From an uncultured Planctomycetaceae bacterium (lineage in GTDB: Bacteria > Planctomycetota > Planctomycetia > Pirellulales > Thermoguttaceae), in contig CAMJTU010000027.1 in assembly GCA_946408825.1 (NCBI GenBank), positions 1-54,247 of the forward strand: a stretch of DNA of 54,247 bases. The letters are read 5' to 3'. Below are positions 26,669-35,121 of the stretch, one piece after another. Numbering within the stretch: the stretch's first letter is position 1; every line of letters begins with the position of its first letter. The notes beneath the pieces are model-generated. The model had not been told where the DNA came from, did not search any database, and saw nothing but the letters and a program-made list of their open reading frames with translations. A program made the position numbers and the translations under genes.

Positions 26669-28303
26669 ATGAAGATTATAACACGATCCAGACTCCAAAG
26701 GGGCGGCTCAAGACTTGGCAATATTCTCTGCCTCACGATCGACCGACTCGATTCCGACGTCTTCGGCGCCTACGGCGCGACTTGGCTCGACACGCCCGCG
26801 TTCGACGTCCTCGCGTCCGAATCGATCCTTTTCGATTCTTTCTACGCGACTTCGCTCGACCTCGACGCGCAATTTCGCGCGTTCTGGCGCGGCGAATCGC
26901 CCTCCCGCTTCGTCGTGAGCGACGAACCTCAAGACGCCGAGGTCGAATCTCTTTTCCACGTCATGAAACGGCTCGGTTATCGAACCTTTCTCCTCTCCGA
27001 CGACGAACGAGTCGCGCTCTCTCCGAGCGTCGACAGCGACGACTGCGACGGACGCTTTCTACTCGACGGCGTCCATACCGACGCGCCCGTCGAAACGCCC
27101 AATCAAACCGGGTTCTCCAAAAACTTCGAGGAGCTTTCAAGGTTCCTCGTCGGTCTCGACGACAAAAGTCGTATCGACGCGCCCGCGCCTTGGTTCGTGT
27201 GGGCGCATTTCTCGGGCTGGAACGACGTCTGGGACTTCCCAATGGATCGCCGCGAAGAATTCCGCGAAGTCGTTCGCGATCCCGAGACGAACGACGTAAT
27301 CCCTGAAGAATCCGACCCCGTCAGCTACGCGGCGACCGCGCCTCCCTACTTTTTCCGCGCTCCAAAATCACGACGCGCCGGTCGCGCCCGTAACGTCGAC
27401 GACAGTCGCGCCGCTCTCGAATCGACGTCGCGCGGCGCAGACGACGCGTCCGACTCGCTCGCCGCTCGAGAACACGCGCGCCTCGCCGCGCTTGACGAAA
27501 CGGATCGTCGTCAGAGCGTCCTGCAAGCCTATTGCGGCGGCGTTTCCGTCTTCGACGAAACGCTTGAAGCCTTTCTCGTACTTCTCAAAGAGCATGATGT
27601 TCTTAAAAACACCCTCTTCGCGCTCGCGGGAACGCGCGGATTCTCGCTCGGCGCGCCCGGAGGATTAGGACGTCCCGCCGCCGACGACGTCCCGTCTCGG
27701 TTTTACGCGGAAGAGATTCGCGTTCCGCTTCTTCTGCGTCTTCCCGACGGAACGGGCGCGACGGTTCGACTTCCGCAGCTCTGCGAACCGCGCGACTTCT
27801 TTGCGACGCTTCGCGAGTGGCCGACGTTTGCCCCGCTCCTCGCTTCGCGCGATTTTTGGCGCCTTGAAAGCCGAGAAATATCGCCCCTCTCCGGACGTTG
27901 GGGCGGCGCCGACGGCGACGAAGACGATCAAACGAGCGACGTTAACGCGTTTGACGCGCTTGATCCCGATAAGCCGGGTCAGAATCTACTCCAACTTCTC
28001 GTCGACGAAGAAGGCGCCGTCCGCGATTCGATTCGGATCGTCGCCAAGGACGCCAGCTCGTCCGAGCGCGCGCTCGTCGTCGACAAATGGCTTTTAAAAT
28101 CGGCGAGCGCGGCGTCTGACGAACGCGACGACGCGCTCGACTCGCTCGAAAACGTCGAACTATATGCGCTTCCCGACGATCGATTCTGCGTCAACGACGT
28201 CGCCGATCGCTGCGCGGAAATCGCCGAACGTCTCAAGGCGACGCTCGACGCGCCGCCAACTTCGCAACCGCCCGCCGCAACGGCGGACGATCCCAAGCCT
28301 TGA
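26669..28303 (+). CDS. Sulfatase-superfamily protein with degenerate active site
   Basis: The 544-residue protein shows the sulfatase fold layout: NILCLTIDRLDSDVFGAYG near residue 18, then TPAFDVLASESILFDSFYATS. Later it has AYCGGVSVFDETLEAFLVLLKEHDVLKNTLFALAGTRG and the EEIRVPLLLRLP segment. Catalytic positions are lost. The Cys/Ser-x-Pro-x-Arg formylglycine motif expected after the Tyr-Ala-Thr-Ser segment is absent, the first DD pair reads DR, and the usual Asp-His-Gly reads GTRG. It is therefore probably not an active sulfatase. The SD is poor and the start uncertain. Only 16 bases separate it from the agarase-like gene, so they form an operon. Confidence 0.75.
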   Translation: MKIITRSRLQRGGSRLGNILCLTIDRLDSDVFGAYGATWLDTPAFDVLASESILFDSFYATSLDLDAQFRAFWRGESPSRFVVSDEPQDAEVESLFHVMKRLGYRTFLLSDDERVALSPSVDSDDCDGRFLLDGVHTDAPVETPNQTGFSKNFEELSRFLVGLDDKSRIDAPAPWFVWAHFSGWNDVWDFPMDRREEFREVVRDPETNDVIPEESDPVSYAATAPPYFFRAPKSRRAGRARNVDDSRAALESTSRGADDASDSLAAREHARLAALDETDRRQSVLQAYCGGVSVFDETLEAFLVLLKEHDVLKNTLFALAGTRGFSLGAPGGLGRPAADDVPSRFYAEEIRVPLLLRLPDGTGATVRLPQLCEPRDFFATLREWPTFAPLLASRDFWRLESREISPLSGRWGGADGDEDDQTSDVNAFDALDPDKPGQNLLQLLVDEEGAVRDSIRIVAKDASSSERALVVDKWLLKSASAASDERDDALDSLENVELYALPDDRFCVNDVADRCAEIAERLKATLDAPPTSQPPAATADDPKP

Positions 28304-28319
28304 AAACAGGAAAACGACA

Positions 28320-30497
28320 ATGACCTCCTCCTTCCGAATAATCGTCTCGTCTCTTCTCGCGTTTCTATCTTCTATGGGGTTCGCAGGCGCGCTTGTCGCC
28401 CAAGAATCGACGACGGCGGAAAGCGGACTCGTCATTTTTGACGCGTCGACGCCCCTCGATTCGATCCGTTTGCAAGACGTCGACGTCGCTCGCGCTCCCG
28501 ACGGCGCGCTCGCGATCAAGAACGGAACGAAAGACAATTGGCCCGGGATTCATTTTGAAGGAGAATGGAATCTCGCGCACTATGACGCGCTTCTACTCGA
28601 CGTCCGTTCCACGAGCCAAGACGACGTCACGCTGTATTGCCGCATGGACTGCGCCGCGTCCGATCCCCAAACGCTCGACGGCGTCGTCACGCGTTCCATA
28701 ACGCTCAAACCAGGCGAAGCGAAGCAGTGGCGCGTCGAAATTCCCGGAACGCTCAATCCCGACGTCCGCGCCAAGCTTTTTGCGATGCGCGGCAAGCCTG
28801 GCGGCATTAAGACCGACGAATACTCCAAAGACGCCAAGATCTCGTTCGATAAGAGCAAACTGACGGCAATCCGTCCTTTCGAGAATCAGAACGGTCGCGG
28901 CGACTCCTGGGTTCTCGAAAGAATCGCCGCAAGCCCAATCGATCCGAAACGTCTCGAGAAGGACGCCTATCTTCAATGGGCCCCCGATCAGTTCTTCCCC
29001 ATGATCGACGAATTCGGGCAGTTCAAACACGCCGACTGGCCCGGTAAAACCCATTCGCTTAAAGAACTTCGCGACCAAATCGCGCTCGAAGACGCGGAAC
29101 TCGCGGCAAATCAACCGACCGAGTTTGACGAATACGGCGGCTGGAAGAACGGGCCGCAGCTTGAAGCGACCGGCGCGTTTCGCACGGAAAAACTCGACGG
29201 CGTGTGGTTTCTCGTCGACCCGGACGGACGCCTTTTCTGGTCAAACGGCGTCGATTGCGTCAACTTCAACACGGCGTCGACTCCCGTGACCGACCGGGAA
29301 TTCTACTTCGATCCTGAAATTCCCACTTCGCTCGACTCCGATTCCGAATACCGTCGCTTCTTATACAAAAGCTCGAATTCAGTCAACAACTACTATGTCG
29401 GCAGAGGCGAATTCCTTTCATACAATCTCTCCGCGTCGACGCTTTACAAAAAATTCGGCGAGAACTGGCGCGCCGCCGCGACCGATCTCGCGAGACGCAG
29501 GCTCCGAAGCTGGGGGCTAAATACCATCGGCAACTGGTCTGATCCCGAGGTCTACGCTCGCGCCAAGACGCCCTATACCGCGACCGTTTCGACCGGCGGA
29601 CCGCGTATCGAAGGAAGCAAAGGTTACTGGGGGAAATTCGTCGATCCTTTCGCGCCGGAATTTGCGCAAGCGGTCCGCAATTCGCTCGAGGCCGTTAAGG
29701 CGCGTACCGCGGACGACCCTTACTGCGTCGGATATTTCGTCGACAACGAAATATCGTGGGGCGAACAGGGCTCGCTCGCGAAAGCGGCGCTCCTTTCGCC
29801 CGCTGGTCAGCCGGTCAAAAAGGCTTACGTCGACTGGCTTCGCGAAAAGTACGATACTGTCGAACGCTTCAACGACGCGTGGCAAACGTCCGCGGACAGT
29901 TGGGACGCCCTTCTTGCCGAACCCTTTGAAACGCCGAAGGGCGCCGAGGCCGACGCGGACTCCAACGCGTTCTACTCGGTAATCTGCGAGAAATACTTTG
30001 AGCAAATCGTCGCCGCCATCCGCGAAATCACGCCGAAAAAGCTCTATCTCGGATGTCGCTTCGCTTGGACCAACGACCTTGCGCGCGCCGCCGCTCAAAA
30101 ATACTGCGACGTCGTAAGCTACAACTTTTATCGGCGTTCAATCGCCGACTTCAAGCCCGTCGACGGCGTCGACAAGCCCGTCATGATCGGAGAATTCCAC
30201 TTCGGAGCGCTCGATCGCGGACTCTTCCACACCGGCCTCGTTCCCTGCGAAGACCAGGACGCGCGCGCAAAGGCGTATGAAGACTACGTCAAAAGCGCGC
30301 TTGGCAACCCGTGGATCGTCGGCGCGCACTGGTTCGAATATCAAGACGAGGCTGTTACGGGCCGTTTCGACGGCGAAAACTACCAGATCGGGCTGATCGA
30401 CGTCTGCGACCGTCCGTATAAAGAAACGATCGCCGCCCTTCGGCGCGTCGGCTATCAACTCTATCAAATCCGTCAGGAGACGGCAAAACGCCCGTAA
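28320..30497 (+). CDS. Exported GH50-like beta-agarase family glycoside hydrolase
   Basis: The chosen ATG (28320) starts a signal peptide (MTSSFRIIVSSLLAFL, cleavage after LVA) and gives 725 residues. An N-terminal beta-sandwich module (about 35-200) precedes the catalytic barrel. The GH50-type motifs are VWFLVDPDGRLFWSNGVDCV, LRSWGLNTIGNWSDP, GYFVDNEISW with the likely acid/base Glu477, and MIGEFHFG with the likely nucleophile Glu625. Late motifs are GAHWFEYQDEAVTGR and QIGLIDV. GH50 enzymes release neoagarobiose or related products from agar; true specificity here is unknown because related sequences occur in gut planctomycetes. It follows a sulfatase-like gene, which fits use of a sulfated galactan. 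Confidence 0.85.
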   Translation: MTSSFRIIVSSLLAFLSSMGFAGALVAQESTTAESGLVIFDASTPLDSIRLQDVDVARAPDGALAIKNGTKDNWPGIHFEGEWNLAHYDALLLDVRSTSQDDVTLYCRMDCAASDPQTLDGVVTRSITLKPGEAKQWRVEIPGTLNPDVRAKLFAMRGKPGGIKTDEYSKDAKISFDKSKLTAIRPFENQNGRGDSWVLERIAASPIDPKRLEKDAYLQWAPDQFFPMIDEFGQFKHADWPGKTHSLKELRDQIALEDAELAANQPTEFDEYGGWKNGPQLEATGAFRTEKLDGVWFLVDPDGRLFWSNGVDCVNFNTASTPVTDREFYFDPEIPTSLDSDSEYRRFLYKSSNSVNNYYVGRGEFLSYNLSASTLYKKFGENWRAAATDLARRRLRSWGLNTIGNWSDPEVYARAKTPYTATVSTGGPRIEGSKGYWGKFVDPFAPEFAQAVRNSLEAVKARTADDPYCVGYFVDNEISWGEQGSLAKAALLSPAGQPVKKAYVDWLREKYDTVERFNDAWQTSADSWDALLAEPFETPKGAEADADSNAFYSVICEKYFEQIVAAIREITPKKLYLGCRFAWTNDLARAAAQKYCDVVSYNFYRRSIADFKPVDGVDKPVMIGEFHFGALDRGLFHTGLVPCEDQDARAKAYEDYVKSALGNPWIVGAHWFEYQDEAVTGRFDGENYQIGLIDVCDRPYKETIAALRRVGYQLYQIRQETAKRP

Positions 30498-30546
30498 CCC
30501 TCGGTCAAATCCGTTTGTTTACAAACGCTTGACGCAAAAAACCGAA

Positions 30547-30585
30547 AGGCTCCCGGATCAAACGATCGGTTCGGGAGCCTTTTTA
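30547..30585 (+). terminator. First terminator of the agarase operon
   Basis: AGGCTCCCG (30547-30555) pairs with CGGGAGCCT (30572-30580), followed by TTTTT. Confidence 0.85.
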
Positions 30586-30622
30586 CGACGGCGGCGACAA
30601 AATACGTCGTCGCAAGAAAAGA

Positions 30623-30662
30623 AAAACTCCCGAACGTCGCAAAACAGATCGGGAGTTTTTTC
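30623..30662. terminator. Second, bidirectional terminator
   Basis: AAAACTCCCGA (30623-30633) pairs with TCGGGAGTTTT (30649-30659). T-runs flank both sides, so it can serve the agarase operon and the small leftward gene. Confidence 0.8.
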
Positions 30663-30764
30663 GTCTTAAACGCGGAAGAACCCGCGCGTCGTCGTCATAC
30701 GGCGAGGCAACCGGACAAATCCGAGGGGCGCCGCGCCGCAAACGCGCGGAACCGACCCGTCGGC

Positions 30765-30854
30765 TCAGTCCTTTCGATGACGAATCTTAGATCGCATTCG
30801 TCTCTTTTTACGACCGAGCTTACGTCGTCCCTTTCCAGTCTTTTTCGTTCCCAC
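30765..30854 (-). CDS. 29-residue highly basic small protein (ribosome-associated type)
   Basis: A GTG at 30854, preceded by a good SD (GGAGATAAAC), opens 29 codons ending in TGA. The product starts MGTKKTGKGRRKLGRKKRR and more than half its residues are Lys or Arg. It resembles the tiny basic proteins of the AURKAIP1/COX24 (bS22/bTHX-like) kind seen in planctomycetes, which are thought to be ribosomal. A bidirectional terminator follows. A possible promoter (TTACAA, 16 bases, TAATAG on the minus strand) lies at 30957-30984. The assignment to a named ribosomal family is tentative. Confidence 0.75.
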   Translation of the reverse strand: MGTKKTGKGRRKLGRKKRRMRSKIRHRKD

Positions 30855-30956
30855 GTTTATCTCCGTTGATTAAATAAAAACCCCGCCGTCGCGGGACTTT
30901 ACGCTATATGAACAAGGTCCGCGCAACGCGCGCGAACCGAAACGTTTAACGTCGCG

Positions 30957-30984
30957 CTATTAAGAATAGCGTATGGCATTGTAA
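30957..30984 (-). promoter_or_regulatory. Possible promoter of the 29-residue gene
   Basis: Minus-strand TTACAA and TAATAG separated by 16 bases, about 100 bases before the GTG. Confidence 0.35.
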
Positions 30985-31073
30985 CGTCGCCCAAGTTTTT
31001 TAAAAGGGGGGCGATTCCGAAAAACTCCCTTTTTTGAGACTTTTCCGCCGACGCAAAGACTCGGCGCTAAACC

Positions 31074-31110
31074 AAAAGCCCCGATTCCAAAACGAGAACC
31101 GGGGCTTTTT
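31074..31110 (-). terminator. Terminator of the 75-residue gene
   Basis: AAAAGCCCCG (31074-31083) pairs with CGGGGCTTTT (31100-31109); the minus-strand reading ends in TTTT after the stem. Confidence 0.75.
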
Positions 31111-31173
31111 GCAGTCGTCCGAACGATCGACAAACCGTTCTTCGAACGCCTTACGCTTTTGAACAAACGCCGA

Positions 31174-31401
31174 TCAGTTGTTCTTCTGAAGAACCTTCGC
31201 GTCGACGAGCTTGTCGATGAGCTGCTGCATGCTGTTGAACATGGAGAGGAAGCCCTGCGGCGGCATAATGACGCGTTCGGACGGTTCCGGCTTGGGCGCT
31301 TCGCCGTCAGCGGCGGGCTGAAGCGTGACAAAGTCAAAACGAACCATGTTGCCAGCGAAATGAATCTGACCAACGCCGTCGGCGTAGATTTCTTTTTTCA
31401 T
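31174..31401 (-). CDS. Hypothetical 75-residue protein
   Basis: A short leftward gene with ATG at 31401 and an AAAGG SD. The product has an N-terminal beta-rich half (EIYADGVGQIHFAGNMVRFDFV), a Pro/Glu-rich middle and a helical C-terminal half (GFLSMFNSMQQLIDKLVDAKVL). The layout recalls small bacterial proteins with a beta-sheet core that end in an MPxxGFLxxFNxMQxLxDKL motif, but I cannot name the family. No signal peptide or membrane segment. It has its own terminator. Confidence 0.7.
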   Translation of the reverse strand: MKKEIYADGVGQIHFAGNMVRFDFVTLQPAADGEAPKPEPSERVIMPPQGFLSMFNSMQQLIDKLVDAKVLQKNN

Positions 31402-31804
31402 CAGTGGAAACCTTTTATTTCAGGGTACAATGCGACGCGACAGGGACCGCGTTCAGTCCCGACGCTATCAAAAACAGACGCGTCTGTCCTCGTCAGAAAC
31501 GAGAACGACACGGGACGCTGACTCTCTTATCGTCCGTCAAATCCGCTTCCGCCAACGAAATCCGTCGCTAGAATAAAAAACACGACGGTCGTCCGGGAGA
31601 AAGAACGACATAAACGTCCTAAAACGGCTGAGTCGCGCAACCAGTTCATTTTGACGCCGCCGCCCGCGACAAGTTCCAATATTTAAGAGAAAAAATGCGC
31701 GGACGCGATCGGACGTTAATAAAAAACGGCGCCTAAGAGGACTGCTCTTGACGCCGTCGGGCCGAAAAATCGTCGATTTCAGACGGGGTTTCCCATCCCA
31801 AATC
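31402..31804. other. Intergenic region with terminator of the HEAT-like gene
   Basis: This 403-bp region contains the leftward terminator at 31721-31758 and AT-rich DNA before the 75-residue gene. I found no confident promoter and no gene. Confidence 0.45.
31721..31758 (-). terminator. Terminator of the HEAT-like gene
   Basis: On the minus strand ACGGCG and CGCCGT with inner AAGAG/CTCTT form an interrupted stem followed by TTTTTT. Confidence 0.7.
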
Positions 31805-33313
31805 TCAATAGGAGTCTATTCCCAAGAGTTCGTTGAATTTGATCTTCTTTTCGAGGAGATGGTCTTTGAGCTGGTTTGCGTCGACCGCGACGTTTTCGCT
31901 CGTCGCGCCCATGCCCATGCCGCCGCCCGCGCTCATGCCGCCCATCATGCCCATCATGCCGCCGCTTTGGGAACCTTCCTTAATAAACGTCTGCATCTCG
32001 TCAAATTCGTCGAGCATCGTCTTGAGATTGGCAATCATCTCTTTCTGATCCTCTTTCGCGTCGTCAAGACACGCGGAAACGCCTTTGCCGCCGTTCTTAA
32101 CGCCCTTGACCGCGCGCTGTATGCTGTCGAATCCGTATTCGACGCGACCCGCGATCGCTTCTAGGCTTTTGACGTTCTGGATCGTGCCGGTCGTTCCGCC
32201 CATGGCGCCGCCCACACCGCCGCCGCCCATGCCGCCGCCGCCCATGCCGCCGCCTCCCATCATGCCCATGCCGCCGGCCATACCGCCGCCGCCCATGCCG
32301 CTTCCCATGCCGCCGCCCATGCCGCCCATTCCGCCGGCAGACGCGCTTTTAACGGAGTCGCGGACGATTTCGTCGTCGATGTAGCCCATGTTGTCGACGC
32401 AGAAATCTCGCGCCAGCGTAATGAGAGACTTCGAAAGCTCCAGGTAGTTGTAATTCTTCGCGGCGTCGAGGTTCATATCGCCGATCGCGCGCGCCGCAAG
32501 ACAACGGACTTCGTAATCTTGGGAAGGATCGTCGATAAGGCTCTTGAAGAGATCGAGCGTTCCCGTCCCGCCCTTATTGCCCTCGGGACTCTTGAACGCG
32601 GCGAGACCTTTAACGGCAAGCTCCTGGAACCATTCGTAAACGTCGTCGCGGAGATTCTTCTTTTCCGCATAGCTCGGATCGAGAATTTTCACGAAAAGGG
32701 ACGCGACGTTGGCGCGCATTTTCTCGTCCTTAATCCCGAGCTGCGCGTGACGTTCAAGCCCGATGAGCGCGGCGAGCCGGACGTAATCCGGATACGGTTT
32801 CTTATCGGAATTGACAAGGGTCGCAAGGGGCGTAATCGCGCCGGCGTAGGGCGTTCCGCCGGAATTGCGGTCGCCCGACGCTTCGTTGATCGATCCCATC
32901 GCGAGCGCCGCGTTAAAACGACACGCAGGATAGCAGCTGTCCGAAGCCGCGTAACTATTGAGGCAATCGACGACTTCCTTGAGGAACGTCGCCTGCGCGG
33001 AACCGGAAACGGACGTCGCGTCGGCCTCTAGCTCTTGACGGAATTTATGCAAGTCGCGAGAGTTGGCGCGGACGGTCCAACGCGCAAGGTAGTACTTTCG
33101 GAGAAAATCTTTGATCTGTCCGGAGTCGCCGCTGGAAACGACGGAACCCTTCTGACCGGCGAGGCTATCGTCGACAGACGCTTCCTTAAACTCTTGCGAG
33201 GTCGCCGTCGCCGCGACCATAAGAAGACAACACGCCGTCGCAACGACGGTTAAAAGGCGTCGACGAACGCCGCGTCCCGCCGCGCGGAACCCGAAAACAA
33301 AGGAGCGTTCCAT
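31805..33313 (-). CDS. Exported HEAT-like repeat protein with Gly/Met-rich segment
   Basis: The 502-residue protein has a basic N-terminus and signal sequence (cleavage near residue 39). Residues about 100-310 are alpha-helical with HEAT-like pieces (YVRLAALIGLERHAQLG, YEVRCLAARAIGDMN). A low-complexity stretch of about 60 residues, nearly all Gly and Met, follows (about 325-385). The C-terminus is helical, with a second Gly/Met-rich patch before the end (DQLKDHLLEKKIKFNELLG). Planctomycetes have many such proteins of unknown function. A terminator behind the upstream ExbD-like gene separates it from that operon. Confidence 0.75.
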   Translation of the reverse strand: MERSFVFGFRAAGRGVRRRLLTVVATACCLLMVAATATSQEFKEASVDDSLAGQKGSVVSSGDSGQIKDFLRKYYLARWTVRANSRDLHKFRQELEADATSVSGSAQATFLKEVVDCLNSYAASDSCYPACRFNAALAMGSINEASGDRNSGGTPYAGAITPLATLVNSDKKPYPDYVRLAALIGLERHAQLGIKDEKMRANVASLFVKILDPSYAEKKNLRDDVYEWFQELAVKGLAAFKSPEGNKGGTGTLDLFKSLIDDPSQDYEVRCLAARAIGDMNLDAAKNYNYLELSKSLITLARDFCVDNMGYIDDEIVRDSVKSASAGGMGGMGGGMGSGMGGGGMAGGMGMMGGGGMGGGGMGGGGVGGAMGGTTGTIQNVKSLEAIAGRVEYGFDSIQRAVKGVKNGGKGVSACLDDAKEDQKEMIANLKTMLDEFDEMQTFIKEGSQSGGMMGMMGGMSAGGGMGMGATSENVAVDANQLKDHLLEKKIKFNELLGIDSY

Positions 33314-33458
33314 AGTATCTCTACCGTTAGTTGTTCGCTAATATCCGCCGCCGCGTCCGTTCGTCTCAAACGACGCCGACGACTCCGTCTTAACCTTAAT
33401 ATCATACTTGCGAAACGGCGACGGCGTCAATAGTTTTCAACAAAAACGACGGCTTTTC

Positions 33459-33503
33459 AAAAAAAATACGCCCGATCGCGACTTTTTCGACGGTCGCAAT
33501 CGG
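33459..33503 (-). terminator. Terminator of the ExbB/ExbD operon
   Basis: An 11-bp stem with one G-T pair (33472-33482 with 33493-33503), followed on the minus strand by GCGTA and a run of eight T. Confidence 0.8.
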
Positions 33504-33524
33504 ACGTCGGCGCCGCGCGCCGCG

Positions 33525-33992
33525 TTATTCTCGCACCTGACGCGCGCGGAGGACGAAATTGTCCGCGCCGCGGTCCTGGCAGACGGAAATCGCTTTCTGA
33601 ACGTACCCGACGTCGACGTCGCCGTCGCCTCGAATCACGATAGTGACGTCCTTCGGATCGACGCGGCGCAGCGTGTGCAAAACGTCGAGTTCCGAACGTA
33701 TCGCCTCGCTCAGCGACGTCGCGCGCAGTTCGCCCTGCTCGATCCCACACTTTCGCGTTCCGATGAAAATCGAACGATCCGCCATGATTTGAAGCGTGAT
33801 CATCTCCGGCGGCGCCGCGTCAGGAGGCTGCGCCAACTCGCTGTTGGGCAGCACGACCTCCTCGTTGAGTTCCGCCTGGGAAAAATTCATCACGAGCGTA
33901 AAGAACGAGATCAACAGAAAGACGACGTCGATCATCGGCGTCATATTCGGATTCGCTGGCGCGAGTTTGCCGACCGACCGTTTCTTCCTCAT
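33525..33992 (-). CDS. ExbD/TolR-family biopolymer transport protein
   Basis: The 155-residue protein has a short cytoplasmic N-terminus, NMTPMIDVVFLLISFF as its single membrane helix with the proton-path Asp in MIDVVF, and a periplasmic C-terminal domain ending in YVQKAISVCQDRGADNFVLR. These are ExbD/TolR hallmarks. It should form a proton-driven stator with the ExbB-like protein encoded 85 bases upstream. No TonB or TolA is seen nearby, so the energised partner is unknown. Confidence 0.93.
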   Translation of the reverse strand: MRKKRSVGKLAPANPNMTPMIDVVFLLISFFTLVMNFSQAELNEEVVLPNSELAQPPDAAPPEMITLQIMADRSIFIGTRKCGIEQGELRATSLSEAIRSELDVLHTLRRVDPKDVTIVIRGDGDVDVGYVQKAISVCQDRGADNFVLRARQVRE

Positions 33993-34077
33993 TTTTATCT
34001 ATCCTCATGATCAGCCGAACGGCGCGACAAAGAAAGCGCGCGACGTTCGGACGGCGATGGAGTCGCAGGATTCGTCG

Positions 34078-34992
34078 TCAAATCGCGGACGGTCGTTTCT
34101 CGGTCTTGACGTCGGAGAAGCGTCCCATGAAGGAATCGCTCACGACGGCGACGTCGAGCACAAATCGCGCCAACCGATTTTTGAGGATATCGAACGCCGC
34201 AAGCGCCGGAAGCGCGATCGCCAGTCCGAGCTCCGTCGTAAAGAGCGCCGTCGCGATACCCTCCGCGAGTTTCTGCGGGGAAGGAGCCGCGCCGCCGCTC
34301 GCAATCGCCTGGAACGACGCGATCATTCCGACGACCGTTCCGAAAAGCCCGATCATCGGCGTTAAGTTCCCGATGAGCGCGAGATATCCGAGCTGATGTT
34401 CGAGCCGCATCGTTTCTTCCTGCTCGACGTCTTCCATCGCCTGAGTCGCCCTCTCGAAGCCCGAGGGCATTCGCGCCAATCCCGTCGCGAGAACGCGTCC
34501 AAGGAGCGATTCGTCGTCTTTAGCGAGTTCGTACGCGTCTTGGAACTTGTTCTCGTCGAGAAGTTTCGCGAACCCTTCGGCAAGTTCCTCCGGCGCGATC
34601 GCCTGACGACGGAGAGCGACGATGTTAATGACGATCAACGCGACCATCGTCAACGAGAGCAACGAGAAAACGATCGAGAAGAACCACCCGAGGGATCTAA
34701 ACATCCACATAAGGTAGTTGTCGCTCTTCTTCGTTTCGTTCCCGCCTGCGGCGTCGGCGTCGCCGGAGGCGTCGGCCGCGGGCGCGGCGGCGTCGGCGGC
34801 TTCAGGAGCGGCCGGCGCGACGGCGGCGGGTTCGGCGCCGCCAAAGTCAAAATCGTCCTGCGCGTTCGCGACGGTCTGACTGTTCAAAATCGCGATCGTC
34901 GCGACGAAAAACGCGACAAGCGTAAGCGAGCTGAGACGGCGTGACGCGACGTTCGCGCCCCAAAGCGAAGAAAATCGTTCTAAAAAGGACAT
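34078..34992 (-). CDS. MotA/TolQ/ExbB-family proton channel protein
   Basis: ATG at 34992, 6 bases after GAGGTG, gives 304 residues. A signal-like helix (about 20-42) is followed by a long Ala/Asp/Pro-rich spacer (about 45-90), then three membrane segments typical of ExbB: SLGWFFSIVFSLLSLTMVALIV, the LALIGNLTPMIGLFGTVVGMIASF helix and TTELGLAIALPALAAF. The extra N-terminal secreted segment is common in planctomycete and other 'MotA/TolQ/ExbB' proteins. It pairs with the ExbD-like protein. Confidence 0.92.
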   Translation of the reverse strand: MSFLERFSSLWGANVASRRLSSLTLVAFFVATIAILNSQTVANAQDDFDFGGAEPAAVAPAAPEAADAAAPAADASGDADAAGGNETKKSDNYLMWMFRSLGWFFSIVFSLLSLTMVALIVINIVALRRQAIAPEELAEGFAKLLDENKFQDAYELAKDDESLLGRVLATGLARMPSGFERATQAMEDVEQEETMRLEHQLGYLALIGNLTPMIGLFGTVVGMIASFQAIASGGAAPSPQKLAEGIATALFTTELGLAIALPALAAFDILKNRLARFVLDVAVVSDSFMGRFSDVKTEKRPSAI

Positions 34993-35121
34993 GCAACACC
35001 TCAAAATACGACGCCCTAACGCGTCAATTCGGCGTCGCCGACGCGACAAAGGAACGTTTGCGCGTCGGCGTTTCATTTTTTATTTGGTTTTTAAACAGTC
35101 GATTCGGCTGCGGATTTCGAA

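Larger units (their letters stand above)
30855..31173. other. Intergenic region between two small leftward genes
   Basis: Contains the possible promoter of the 29-residue gene (30957-30984) and the terminator at 31074-31110. No further gene is seen. Confidence 0.5.
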
